A stretch of 64,000 nucleotides of DNA from Flavobacterium sp. (GCF_027531705.1 NZ_JAPZSP010000005.1:25187-89186), one strand, 5' to 3'; counted from the stretch's first letter, positions 43,002-51,798 are shown. Notes: generated by a model not told the origin, from the letters alone. Numbers and translations: made by a program.

Positions 43002-45389
43002 ATGAGCAAATTTATGGACACAACAAATTGTTTCCATTGTGGTAATGAAATAATAAAAAAAGACGAGGTTATTTTTGATGATAAAAGTTTTTGTTGCAAC
43101 GGTTGTAAAACTGTTTATGAGATTTTTAGTCAAAATGATATGACTTGTTATTATGATTTTCAATCGGCACCTGGTGCTACTCCACAAGATATTCAAGGAA
43201 AATATACGTTTTTAGACAATGATGATATTGTCAGCAAATTATTAGAATTTGAAGACGGAACGACTAATATTGTTTCGCTTTATATTCCACATATTCATTG
43301 TAGTTCGTGCATTTGGATATTAGAAAATCTTCAACGATTAGATGCAGGTATTGGAACTTCCCAGGTTAATTTTGGCGAAAAGAAAGTACGTGTAAATTAC
43401 AATCCTGAGAAAACTTCTTTGAGAAAAATCGTTGAAATGTTGAGTTCTATAGGTTATGAACCTTATATTTCATTAGAAAATTTTGACGAAGGAAAGAAAA
43501 ATGTCGATAGAAGTTTAATCTATAAAATAGGAGTAGCCTTTTTCTGTTTTGGAAATATCATGTTGCTATCATTTCCAGAATATTTTGAAGTCAACGAATT
43601 TTGGATTAACCAATACCGTGGATTTTTCCGTTGGTTGATTTTTGCTTTGTCATTGCCGGCCTTTATTTATTCGGCAAGCGGCTATTATGTTTCGGCTTGG
43701 AAAAGTATCAAATCGGGAATGTTAAATATTGATATTCCGATTGCACTAGGAATTGTGGTAATGTTCGTCAGAAGTACCGTTGATATTATTTTCGATTACG
43801 GTCAAGGCTTTTTCGATAGCATGTGCGGATTGATTTTCTTTATGCTTTTAGGGAAATTATTTCAAATAAAAACATACGATTTTCTTTCTTTTGAAAGAGA
43901 TTATAAATCGTATTTTCCGATTGCCATTACCAAACTTTTGTCAAATGGCACAGAAGAAGCCGTTCAGGTTTATGATATTGAAAAAGGTGATAGATTATTG
44001 ATAAGAAATCAAGAGTTAATTCCGGTTGATGGAATTTTGATTTCAGAAAAAGCTTCAATCGATTATAGTTTTGTAACGGGTGAAGAAGTGGCTGTTGCCA
44101 AAAAATCGGGCGACAAAATTTTTGCAGGCGGAAAACAATTAGGTAAAGTAATCGAAATGGAAGTTTTGTTTTCGGTTTCAAATAGCTATTTAACTCAATT
44201 ATGGAGTAATGATGTTTTTCAAAAAAGAGTTGATCAAAAACACAAATCGATTACAGATAGAATCAGCCGTTATTTTACTCCAGCCTTATTAGGATTGTCA
44301 ATCGTCTCTTTCTTATATTGGATTTTTATTGATACTTCAACTGCTTTTAATGTTTTTACTGCAATTCTAATTGTGGCTTGTCCATGTGCTTTGGCATTGA
44401 CAGCACCTTTCACACTTGGAAACGTTTTACGAATTCTAGGAAATCGAAAATTTTATTTAAAAAATGCAATAGTTGTTGAACAATTAGCCAAAGTAGATAG
44501 TATAGTTTTTGACAAAACAGGAACCATTACCACTAATAAAAAGACTTCCATTACTTATGAAGGTGAAGTTTTAAATTATTTTGAATTAAAATTAGTAAAA
44601 AATGTACTAAGAGGTTCCAATCATCCATTAAGCAGAAGATTGTACGATTATATTCCGAATCAGGATAAAATGGAGACTTCTAGTTTTGAAGAAGTAATTG
44701 GTAAAGGAGTTTTTGCCGAAATTGATGGTAATACTGTAAAGTTGGGTTCTTCTCAATATCTAAAAACCATGACTGAAAACACGCATAAAAAGACAAAAGT
44801 ACATGTCGAAATTAATGGTGTCTATAAAGGTAGTTATGTTTTTACCAATCAGTACAGACCTGGAATAGAAAAACTCTTTGAAAATTTAGCCAAGAAATAC
44901 GACTTATATGTATTGTCTGGTGATAATGATGGAGAACGAAAAATTTTGGAAAAGTTGTTGCCAAGTTCTGTGAATTTGGTATTCAATCAAAAACCAGAAC
45001 AAAAACTTGAATATATAGATAGTCTGCAAAAGCAAGGAAAAAATGTTATGATGATAGGTGATGGGTTAAATGATTCTGGAGCATTGGCACAAAGTAATGT
45101 TGGGATTTCAATTTCAGAAAACGTGAATGTTTTTTCGCCAGCTTGTGATGGAATTTTAGATGCATCTCAATTTGAACGAATTGCTTTCTTTTTGAAATAT
45201 TCCAAAAACGCAATGAAAACCATCTATATGAGTTTTGGGTTGTCATTACTCTATAATGTTGTTGGATTGAGTTATGCTGTTACGGGAAATTTATTGCCAA
45301 TTGTGGCAGCTATCATTATGCCATTAAGCACAATTACCATAGTTAGTTTTGTAACAATCATGAGTAATGTTTTTGCAAGAGTTAAATAA
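43002..45389 (+). CDS. ccoI: Heavy-metal P-type ATPase for cbb3 oxidase biogenesis (CcoI/FixI)
   Basis: A 795-residue P1B-type ATPase, predicted to export Cu(I) to the periplasm for cbb3 oxidase assembly. The N-terminus has a Cys-rich zinc-ribbon-like module (NCFHCGNEI, CCNGCKTVYEIF) and a heavy-metal domain with HCSSCIWILENL. Membrane motif C460-P-C462, phosphorylation site D504-K-T-G-T and hinge GDGLNDSGAL are intact. Eight hydrophobic segments are visible. It is immediately followed by the ccoS-ccoNO genes. Confidence 0.93.
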   Translation: MSKFMDTTNCFHCGNEIIKKDEVIFDDKSFCCNGCKTVYEIFSQNDMTCYYDFQSAPGATPQDIQGKYTFLDNDDIVSKLLEFEDGTTNIVSLYIPHIHCSSCIWILENLQRLDAGIGTSQVNFGEKKVRVNYNPEKTSLRKIVEMLSSIGYEPYISLENFDEGKKNVDRSLIYKIGVAFFCFGNIMLLSFPEYFEVNEFWINQYRGFFRWLIFALSLPAFIYSASGYYVSAWKSIKSGMLNIDIPIALGIVVMFVRSTVDIIFDYGQGFFDSMCGLIFFMLLGKLFQIKTYDFLSFERDYKSYFPIAITKLLSNGTEEAVQVYDIEKGDRLLIRNQELIPVDGILISEKASIDYSFVTGEEVAVAKKSGDKIFAGGKQLGKVIEMEVLFSVSNSYLTQLWSNDVFQKRVDQKHKSITDRISRYFTPALLGLSIVSFLYWIFIDTSTAFNVFTAILIVACPCALALTAPFTLGNVLRILGNRKFYLKNAIVVEQLAKVDSIVFDKTGTITTNKKTSITYEGEVLNYFELKLVKNVLRGSNHPLSRRLYDYIPNQDKMETSSFEEVIGKGVFAEIDGNTVKLGSSQYLKTMTENTHKKTKVHVEINGVYKGSYVFTNQYRPGIEKLFENLAKKYDLYVLSGDNDGERKILEKLLPSSVNLVFNQKPEQKLEYIDSLQKQGKNVMMIGDGLNDSGALAQSNVGISISENVNVFSPACDGILDASQFERIAFFLKYSKNAMKTIYMSFGLSLLYNVVGLSYAVTGNLLPIVAAIIMPLSTITIVSFVTIMSNVFARVK

Positions 45390-45489
45390 TTTTACTAAGC
45401 TGATTACGATAAAAAACGGTTGTTTTTATTTGAAATTCAATCATTTAAAAAATTATTTAGCTTTCAAATTTTAAGCAAATCTTAATGTA

Positions 45490-45501
45490 TGATAAATATC
45501 A
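45490..45501. promoter_or_regulatory. Fnr-like operator 2 (perfect TGAT-AAAT-ATCA) upstream of ccoS
   Basis: A perfect TGATnnnnATCA palindrome. It begins 39 nt before the TTTG of the -7 box TAACTTTG (45525-45532), so its centre is about 42 nt upstream of the expected start of transcription, the classic position of a class II activator. ccoS begins at 45551. Confidence 0.7.
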
Positions 45502-45524
45502 TATTTTAAAAAAATAGGTAGAAG

Positions 45525-45532
45525 TAACTTTG
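45525..45532 (+). promoter_or_regulatory. -7 promoter box TAACTTTG for ccoS-ccoNO
   Basis: TAACTTTG matches TAnnTTTG and ends 18 nt before the ccoS ATG. No -33 TTTG is seen at the right distance; the Fnr-like box takes its place. Confidence 0.65.
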
Positions 45533-45550
45533 TTAACACAAATTTAAGGT

Positions 45551-45745
45551 ATGAGTGTCATTTATTTATTAATCTCAATAAGTATAGTCTTAGCTGTTAC
45601 ATTCTTGTATGTTTTTATAAGAATGGTAAAAAGCGGTCAGTTTGATGATGACTATACGCCATCTGTCAGAATGCTTTTTGACGATGAACTTCTCAAAGAA
45701 ACTAACAAAAATCAAATACAAATAACAGAAGAAAAACAAGTTTAA
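45551..45745 (+). CDS. ccoS: cbb3 oxidase assembly protein CcoS
   Basis: A 64-residue protein with one N-terminal transmembrane helix (VIYLLISISIVLAVTFLYVF) and an acidic cytosolic tail containing the family signature GQFDDDYTPSVRMLFDD. CcoS is needed for insertion of heme and copper into CcoN. The gene stops 2 nt before ccoNO begins and is the first of its transcription unit. Confidence 0.93.
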   Translation: MSVIYLLISISIVLAVTFLYVFIRMVKSGQFDDDYTPSVRMLFDDELLKETNKNQIQITEEKQV

Positions 45746-45747
45746 TT

Positions 45748-47922
45748 ATGGACAAGCAACAATTTTATTACGACAACAAAATTGTAAGAAACTTTCTCTA
45801 CGCTAGCATCGTTTTTGGTGTGGTAGGAATGTTAGTAGGGCTAATTCTAGCCTTCATGTTTTTATTTCCAAACATGACGAGTGGAATCTCGTTTTTAAGT
45901 TTTGGTAGATTAAGACCTTTACACACCAATGCGGTAATTTTTGCCTTTGTTGGAAACGCAATGTTTGCAGGAGTTTATTACTCAATGCAACGTTTGTTAA
46001 AAGCTAGAATGTTTAGCGATTTATTAAGCAAAATCCACTTTTGGGGTTGGCAATTAATTATTGTTGCTGCCGCTATTACTTTACCATTAGGATTTACAAC
46101 ATCTAAAGAATATGCGGAGTTAGAATGGCCAATTGATATTGCCATCGCATTAATTTGGGTTGTATTTGGTATCAACATGATAGGAACCATTATTAAAAGA
46201 AGAGAACGTCACATTTATGTAGCTATTTGGTTCTACATTGCTACTTTCGTTACGGTTGCAGTTCTTCATATCTTTAATAGTTTGGAATTACCAGTGGCTG
46301 GACTAAAATCTTACTCAGTTTATGCTGGTGTTCAAGATGCTTTAGTACAATGGTGGTATGGCCACAATGCGGTTGCATTTTTCTTGACAACACCTTTCTT
46401 AGGAATGATGTACTATTTTGTTCCAAAAGTGGCAAACAGACCTGTTTATTCATATAGACTTTCTATTATTCACTTCTGGTCATTAATTTTCTTATACATT
46501 TGGGCTGGACCTCACCACTTATTATATTCTGCATTACCTGATTGGGCTCAGAATCTTGGAGTTGTATTCTCTGTAATGTTAATTGCTCCGTCTTGGGGTG
46601 GTATGATCAACGGTTTATTAACACTTCGTGGTGTTTGGGATAAAGTTCGTACAGATTCAGTATTAAAATTCTTCGTAGTAGCAATTACGGGTTACGGTAT
46701 GGCAACTTTTGAAGGACCAATGTTGTCTCTTAAAAATGTAAATGCTATAGCTCACTATACCGACTGGATTATTGCTCACGTTCACGTTGGTGCATTAGCT
46801 TGGAACGGATTTATGTCATTTGGTATCATCTATTGGTTGATTCCTCGTATGATGAAAACTAAATTATACTCTGAAAAATTAGCGAACTTCCACTTCTGGA
46901 TTGGTACTTTAGGTATTATTTTATATGCACTTCCAATGTATGTTGCTGGGTTTACTCAAGCTTCTATGTGGAAACAATTTAAACCTGACGCTGGTAGCTT
47001 ACAATATGGTAACTTCTTAGAAACAGTTACTCAATTAATGCCAATGTATTGGATGAGAGCTATTGGTGGTACTTTATTCTTAGCTGGTTTATTAGTATTA
47101 TGTTACAATATTATTATGACTGTTAGACAAGGTGATACTGTTGAAAATGAATTAGCTGAAGCTCCAGCATTAGCAGATATAAGTAAAAATAGATTGAAAG
47201 GTGAGAAATGGCATGCTTGGTTAGAAAGAAAACCAGTTCAGTTCATGTTATTATCTACAGTTGCTATCTTAATTGGAGGATTGATTCAAATACTACCAAC
47301 GCTTTTAGTAAAATCAAATATTCCTACTATCGCTGCTGTTAAGCCATATTCACCACTTGAATTACAAGGTAGAGATTTATATATTCGTGAAGGTTGTGTA
47401 AGCTGTCACTCTCAAATGATTCGTCCTTTCCGTTCAGAAGTTGAGCGTTATGGTGAATATTCTAAAGCGGGTGAATTTGTCTATGATCATCCATTCTTAT
47501 GGGGTTCTAAACGTACTGGTCCAGATTTGGCTAGAGAAGGTGTTAAAGGAAAACCTTTCAACGGTGGTAGAGATAATGTATGGCATTTCAATCACTTCTA
47601 TGATCCACAAAGTATTTCTCCAGGTTCATTGATGCCAAGATACCAATGGTTAGTTCAAAACAAATTGGATAACTCATTAGTTCAAGCTAAAATGGAAGCA
47701 ATGGTCACACTTGGTGTTCCATATTCTCCTGAAGATATAGCTAATGCTCCAAAAGCTATTGATGAGCAAGCAAGTGCTATCGAAAAAACATTATTGGCTA
47801 ATGCTGAGATTAAAAAATCTTTTGAAGGCTCAGATGTTCCATTAAAAGACAGAGAGATTATTGCACTTATTTCTTATATGCAACGTTTAGGTACTGATAT
47901 TCAAGTAAAAGATAAAAAATAA
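45748..47922 (+). CDS. ccoNO: cbb3-type cytochrome c oxidase subunits I and II, fused CcoN-CcoO
   Basis: A 724-residue fusion. Residues 1-490 are CcoN, the catalytic heme-copper subunit with about twelve helices and the His ligand blocks RPLHTNAV, WWYGHNAVAFF, GPHHLLYSALP and HYTDWIIAHVHVGALAWNG. Residues 510-724 are CcoO, the monoheme cytochrome c with C550-V-S-C-H followed by SQMIRPFRSEVERYGEYSKA. Proteobacteria make these as two proteins; the fusion is the usual Bacteroidota form. The enzyme reduces oxygen to water at low oxygen tension and pumps protons. Confidence 0.95.
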   Translation: MDKQQFYYDNKIVRNFLYASIVFGVVGMLVGLILAFMFLFPNMTSGISFLSFGRLRPLHTNAVIFAFVGNAMFAGVYYSMQRLLKARMFSDLLSKIHFWGWQLIIVAAAITLPLGFTTSKEYAELEWPIDIAIALIWVVFGINMIGTIIKRRERHIYVAIWFYIATFVTVAVLHIFNSLELPVAGLKSYSVYAGVQDALVQWWYGHNAVAFFLTTPFLGMMYYFVPKVANRPVYSYRLSIIHFWSLIFLYIWAGPHHLLYSALPDWAQNLGVVFSVMLIAPSWGGMINGLLTLRGVWDKVRTDSVLKFFVVAITGYGMATFEGPMLSLKNVNAIAHYTDWIIAHVHVGALAWNGFMSFGIIYWLIPRMMKTKLYSEKLANFHFWIGTLGIILYALPMYVAGFTQASMWKQFKPDAGSLQYGNFLETVTQLMPMYWMRAIGGTLFLAGLLVLCYNIIMTVRQGDTVENELAEAPALADISKNRLKGEKWHAWLERKPVQFMLLSTVAILIGGLIQILPTLLVKSNIPTIAAVKPYSPLELQGRDLYIREGCVSCHSQMIRPFRSEVERYGEYSKAGEFVYDHPFLWGSKRTGPDLAREGVKGKPFNGGRDNVWHFNHFYDPQSISPGSLMPRYQWLVQNKLDNSLVQAKMEAMVTLGVPYSPEDIANAPKAIDEQASAIEKTLLANAEIKKSFEGSDVPLKDREIIALISYMQRLGTDIQVKDKK

Positions 47923-47925
47923 GTC

Positions 47926-48093
47926 ATGTTAAAATTCGTAAAACAAAATTTGGAAACGATTGATGGTGTATCTATTTACCCTATCATATCACTTGGAATC
48001 TTTTTTACAGCTTTTGTACTATACACCGTTTGGGCATTTACATATAGCAAAGACAGAATCAAAGAAATGAGTAATCTTCCATTAAACGACTAA
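47926..48093 (+). CDS. ccoQ: CcoQ-like small subunit of cbb3 oxidase
   Basis: A 55-residue membrane protein encoded 3 nt after ccoNO and 29 nt before ccoP. It begins MLKFVKQNLETIDGVSIYPI, has one transmembrane helix (ISLGIFFTAFVLYTVWAFTY) and ends in a charged tail. Position, size and topology match CcoQ, which stabilises the oxidase complex; sequence conservation of CcoQ is too low to prove it. Confidence 0.8.
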   Translation: MLKFVKQNLETIDGVSIYPIISLGIFFTAFVLYTVWAFTYSKDRIKEMSNLPLND

Positions 48094-48122
48094 TTAATTT
48101 CAACATATAAAAGTTTAAAATA

Positions 48123-49070
48123 ATGAAAAAAATAATTCCATCATACATAAGAGTTCCACTGATATTCGCAATTGTATTTGCAGCATTGGAATTTTTCATC
48201 GACTCAGGAGATAGACCTGCCTTTATAAAGTTCCCAATGGTTTCTTTATTCTTACTTGTCTTCCTATTTTTATTAATTGCAATTGAAGTTGTAGTTAATG
48301 CTGTCGATAAAGTTACTTATCATTTATTAACAGATGATCAGAAAAAACAATTAGACGATGCTCAATCATTACCATTTACTGAAGGTAAATTCTACCAAGG
48401 TATTATGAGTAAACTTACACGTTCTAAGGCTGTTGAGCAAGAAGCAGATGTAATGTTAGATCATGATTACGACGGTATTAGAGAGTTAGACAATGTATTG
48501 CCACCATGGTGGGTATATCTTTTCTATGCAACAATTGTCTTTGCTGCTGTTTACTTAATTCGTTTCCATGTTATGGGCGATTATACACAAGCACAAGAGT
48601 TTGACAAAGAAGTTGAATTGGCTAACATCGAAATTGCTAAAAATGCTGCTGCTTCTCCTGATGATATGAATATCGATAAAGTTACATTGTTAACTGATGC
48701 AGAAAGCATAGCTAAAGGAAAAGAAATTTTTACAAACACATGTGCTGCTTGTCACAAACCAGATGGTGGTGGATCAGTAGGACCAAACTTAACAGATGAA
48801 TTTTGGATTAACGGTGGCGGAATCAAAAATGTTTTCAAAGTGATTACAGATGGTAGTCCAAATAACCCTTCAATGGTAGCTTGGAAAAACACTTTGAAAC
48901 CAACAGATATTCAAAAAATTGCTAGTTACGTTTTAAGTCTTCAAGGTAGTAAACCAGCTGGCGGAAAAGCTGCTGAAGGTGAAAAATGGGTTGAAGATGC
49001 CGCTCCAAAAGCAGACGCTGCAGTGACAGCCACTGATAGTACAAAAACAGCTGAAGTTCCAGCAAAATAA
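48123..49070 (+). CDS. ccoP: cbb3-type oxidase subunit III (CcoP) with a single heme c motif
   Basis: A 315-residue protein. Residues 7-60 and about 125-150 are hydrophobic helices (PLIFAIVFAALEFF, VYLFYATIVFAAVYLIRF); residues 190-280 form a cytochrome c domain with C207-A-A-C-H, GGGSVGPNLTDEFWINGGG and a Met ligand near NPSMVAWKN. CcoP of proteobacteria has two CxxCH heme sites; only one is present here. A low-complexity Ala/Lys/Thr tail ends the protein. Confidence 0.92.
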   Translation: MKKIIPSYIRVPLIFAIVFAALEFFIDSGDRPAFIKFPMVSLFLLVFLFLLIAIEVVVNAVDKVTYHLLTDDQKKQLDDAQSLPFTEGKFYQGIMSKLTRSKAVEQEADVMLDHDYDGIRELDNVLPPWWVYLFYATIVFAAVYLIRFHVMGDYTQAQEFDKEVELANIEIAKNAAASPDDMNIDKVTLLTDAESIAKGKEIFTNTCAACHKPDGGGSVGPNLTDEFWINGGGIKNVFKVITDGSPNNPSMVAWKNTLKPTDIQKIASYVLSLQGSKPAGGKAAEGEKWVEDAAPKADAAVTATDSTKTAEVPAK

Positions 49071-49078
49071 TAAAAAAT

Positions 49079-49110
49079 GAAAAGGTTTTGGGATTGCTCA
49101 AAACCTTTTC
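49079..49110 (+). terminator. Hairpin between ccoP and ccoG
   Basis: GAAAAGGTTTTG (49079-49090) pairs perfectly with CAAAACCTTTTC (49099-49110). It is followed by AAAATTT rather than a T run, so it may be a weak terminator or a processing/stability hairpin within the operon. Confidence 0.6.
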
Positions 49111-49148
49111 AAAATTTACACGGTATTTTCCGTAAAACATAAGTTAAA

Positions 49149-50573
49149 ATGGCATCAAATAATTTACCAGAAGAAAGTTTTAGAGATTCAATTTCAACTA
49201 TTGATAAAAGTGGAAAAAGAGCATTTATTTTCTCTAAAATACCAGTTGGAAGGTTCTATAATAAGAGAAAACTCTTAAGTTACATATTATTAGCTTTTTT
49301 AGTAAGTGCTCCATTTATCAAAATCAATGGAAATCAATTTTTGATGTTCAATGTGCTGGAAAGAAAATTTAATATTTTTAGTTTTCCTTTTTGGCCACAA
49401 GATTTCCACCTTTTTGTAATCTCTATGATTATTGGAGTAGTGGGATTGGCTCTTTTTACTGTTGCTTTTGGTCGAATTTTTTGTGGTTGGTTTTGTCCTC
49501 AAACTATTTTTATGGAAATGGTTTTTCGTAGAATCGAATTTTGGATTGACGGAGACAGAGCGCAACAAATGCGTTTGGCGAAACAATCTTGGGATGGCGA
49601 AAAAATTAGAAAACGTTTAACCAAATGGATTATCTTTTTCATTATTTCATTTATAATAGCAAATGTATTTTTAGCTTATTTAATCGGAAGTGACGAATTA
49701 ATTCGATTCATCGAAGAAGGACCAGCTCAAAACCAAAGTACGCTTATTGCTTTGCTAATTTTTACTGGTGTATTCTATTTTATTTATGCTTGGTTTAGAG
49801 AACAAGTTTGTATCATTGCTTGTCCTTACGGAAGAATGCAAGGTGTTTTGTTGGACAATAAAACCATAAACGTTGCATACGACCATGTTCGTGGTGAAGG
49901 TGAAATAGGTAGAGCTAAATTCAATAAAAATGAAGATAGAGCAGCATCTGGAAAAGGCGATTGTATCGATTGTAAAGTATGTGTTCACGTTTGCCCAACA
50001 GGTATCGATATTAGAAACGGTACGCAGTTAGAGTGTATCAACTGTACAGCTTGTATCGACGAGTGTGATACTATTATGGACAAAGTTGGTTTGCCTAAAG
50101 GACTAATTCGCTATGCAAGTGAAGACGAAATCGTTAAGAAAGAAAAATTCCAATTAACGCTTAGAATGAAAGGTTATATTGCTGTTTTGGCAATATTAAT
50201 TGGAGTTTTTATCGGAATGCTTTTCTTGCGAAACGATGTAGAAGCTACTATTTTGCACATGCCTGGGCAATTGTTTCAACATGAAGGAAAAAATATTACT
50301 AATATTTACAACTATAAAATTATTAATAAAACCGAAGGTGCTTTTGACAATGTAACTTTCAAATTGGTTGATCCTAAAGGTGAAATAAAATTGGTCGGAA
50401 GTCCATTTGTTAAAGTTCCTAAACAAGGAATGGCGCAAGGAACTATGTTTGTAAAAATCCTTGAATCTAACCTTAAAGGCGAAAAAGTAGAATTGAAAAT
50501 TGAAGTTTATAACAATAATAAGCTTATTGAATCAGCAACAACTAACTTTGTTGGTCCAAGAAACTTTAATTAA
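49149..50573 (+). CDS. ccoG: cbb3 oxidase accessory protein CcoG (FixG family, 4Fe-4S)
   Basis: A 474-residue membrane protein with about five hydrophobic helices and two ferredoxin-like 4Fe-4S motifs (CIDCKVCVHVCPTGIDIRNG and CINCTACIDECD). CGWFCPQTIFMEMVFRRIEF and ACPYGRMQGVLLDNKT are CcoG signatures; the C-terminus is an Ig-like periplasmic domain. CcoG is a Cu(II) reductase or Cu-chaperone partner in cbb3 assembly. Confidence 0.95.
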   Translation: MASNNLPEESFRDSISTIDKSGKRAFIFSKIPVGRFYNKRKLLSYILLAFLVSAPFIKINGNQFLMFNVLERKFNIFSFPFWPQDFHLFVISMIIGVVGLALFTVAFGRIFCGWFCPQTIFMEMVFRRIEFWIDGDRAQQMRLAKQSWDGEKIRKRLTKWIIFFIISFIIANVFLAYLIGSDELIRFIEEGPAQNQSTLIALLIFTGVFYFIYAWFREQVCIIACPYGRMQGVLLDNKTINVAYDHVRGEGEIGRAKFNKNEDRAASGKGDCIDCKVCVHVCPTGIDIRNGTQLECINCTACIDECDTIMDKVGLPKGLIRYASEDEIVKKEKFQLTLRMKGYIAVLAILIGVFIGMLFLRNDVEATILHMPGQLFQHEGKNITNIYNYKIINKTEGAFDNVTFKLVDPKGEIKLVGSPFVKVPKQGMAQGTMFVKILESNLKGEKVELKIEVYNNNKLIESATTNFVGPRNFN

Positions 50574-50585
50574 AAAATAGAAAAC

Positions 50586-51032
50586 ATGAAAATTAATTGG
50601 GGAACATCAATAGTAATTGCGTTTGCATTGTTTATCACTTTCATTTTATACTTTGTTTTCAAAGTTCAGTCTAATCCTAAATATGATAATGAGCTTGTAA
50701 CCGAAGAATATTATAAAAAAGAGTTGGTTTATTCCAAACAAATGGAAAAAGAGCAAAATGCAAATGATATGGTTGTAAATGTTTTGGTTTCCAGAACAGA
50801 TGAAGGCATTGCTATCGACTTTCCTGACGAAATAGATATTACCAAAGTAAAAGGAAAAGTGTCCTTATATAGACCGTCTAACCAGAAGCTCGATTTCGAA
50901 GTTCCTATTTCGTTATCAAGTCCACATTTGCTCATACCTAAAAGTAATCTGGCTAGCGGTCTTTGGGACATTTCTGTCGATTGGACATACGATGGTAAAG
51001 AATTTCTAAAAAAAGAAAAAATAAATTACTAA
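50586..51032 (+). CDS. ccoH: FixH/CcoH-family protein
   Basis: A 148-residue protein with one N-terminal transmembrane helix (INWGTSIVIAFALFITFILY) and an extracytosolic part starting NPKYDNELVTEEYYKKELVYS, the FixH family pattern. It stabilises the assembly intermediate of cbb3 oxidase with CcoI, CcoG and CcoS. It is 12 nt from ccoG. Confidence 0.9.
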   Translation: MKINWGTSIVIAFALFITFILYFVFKVQSNPKYDNELVTEEYYKKELVYSKQMEKEQNANDMVVNVLVSRTDEGIAIDFPDEIDITKVKGKVSLYRPSNQKLDFEVPISLSSPHLLIPKSNLASGLWDISVDWTYDGKEFLKKEKINY

Positions 51033-51047
51033 AAAATACTGGGTAAA

Positions 51048-51061
51048 ATGACATTTGTCAT
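51048..51061. promoter_or_regulatory. Fnr-like operator 3 upstream of the safE-like gene
   Basis: ATGACATTTGTCAT is a 14-base palindrome (6-base arms around TT). Its reverse complement ATGACAAATGTCAT differs from operator 1 (ATGACAAATATCAT) at one base. The TGAC start at 51049 is 39 nt before the TTTA of the -7-like box TAACTTTA (51084-51091). Confidence 0.6.
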
Positions 51062-51083
51062 CTTATTTATCACTACTAATTAC

Positions 51084-51091
51084 TAACTTTA
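51084..51091 (+). promoter_or_regulatory. -7-like promoter box TAACTTTA for the safE-like gene
   Basis: TAACTTTA differs from the ccoS box TAACTTTG at the last base. It ends 2 nt before the ATG at 51094, so a transcript from here would be leaderless or nearly so. Confidence 0.5.
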
Positions 51092-51093
51092 TT

Positions 51094-51798
51094 ATGTTAA
51101 TTTCAGCTTTGGTTTTCGGTTTGATTAGCAGTTTGCATTGCATAGGGATGTGCGGACCAATCGCTATGATGCTACCTGTAGATCATAAAAACCCGAGTAA
51201 AAAAGCCATTCAGATTTTAACATACCATCTAGGAAGATTAACAGCCTATGCAACATTAGGTTTGCTCTTTGGATTAATAGGAAAAGGATTGTACTTAGCA
51301 GGAATGCAACAACGCATGTCGATAGTTGTGGGAATAATGATGATTTTGTTAGTTTTAATTCCCGAAAGAGTTTTTGCTAAGTACAATTTTTCAAGACCGA
51401 TTTATAAACTAATTTCTAATATTAAATCTAACTTGGGTAACCAGTTTAAACGCAAAACACCCGATGCTTTGTTTACCATTGGACTACTCAACGGATTTTT
51501 ACCATGCGGATTGGTTTATGCAGCACTTTTTGGCGCTATTGCTATGCAAAATGCCCTTTTAGGAGTTTCCTATATGCTGCTTTACGGACTTGGAACTATA
51601 CCACTAATGAGCGCAGTGATTTATATAAGCAACTTTTTATCTGTACCGATACGAAGCAACTTGCAAAAAGTAATACCCATTGTAACCATTGTAATTGGCT
51701 TGTTATTTATTTTTAGAGGATTAGGACTTGACATTGCGTATTTGTCGCCAGGCAACATAGATTTGTTTGTGCAAGCAGAAGCCAATTGTCATAATTAG
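51094..51798 (+). CDS. Sulfite exporter TauE/SafE-family (UreH-domain) membrane protein
   Basis: A 234-residue membrane protein with six hydrophobic helices. The signature FGLISSLHCIGMCGPIAMML (with Cys, Met and His residues suited to copper binding) and the second-half copy LLNGFLPCGLVYAALFGAIA define the UreH/SafE-like family. It is often found next to ccoGH in Bacteroidota cbb3 loci and is likely to help copper supply for CcoN. The ATG at 51094 is used; a TTG at 51055 would place the start inside operator 3. Confidence 0.82.
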   Translation: MLISALVFGLISSLHCIGMCGPIAMMLPVDHKNPSKKAIQILTYHLGRLTAYATLGLLFGLIGKGLYLAGMQQRMSIVVGIMMILLVLIPERVFAKYNFSRPIYKLISNIKSNLGNQFKRKTPDALFTIGLLNGFLPCGLVYAALFGAIAMQNALLGVSYMLLYGLGTIPLMSAVIYISNFLSVPIRSNLQKVIPIVTIVIGLLFIFRGLGLDIAYLSPGNIDLFVQAEANCHN

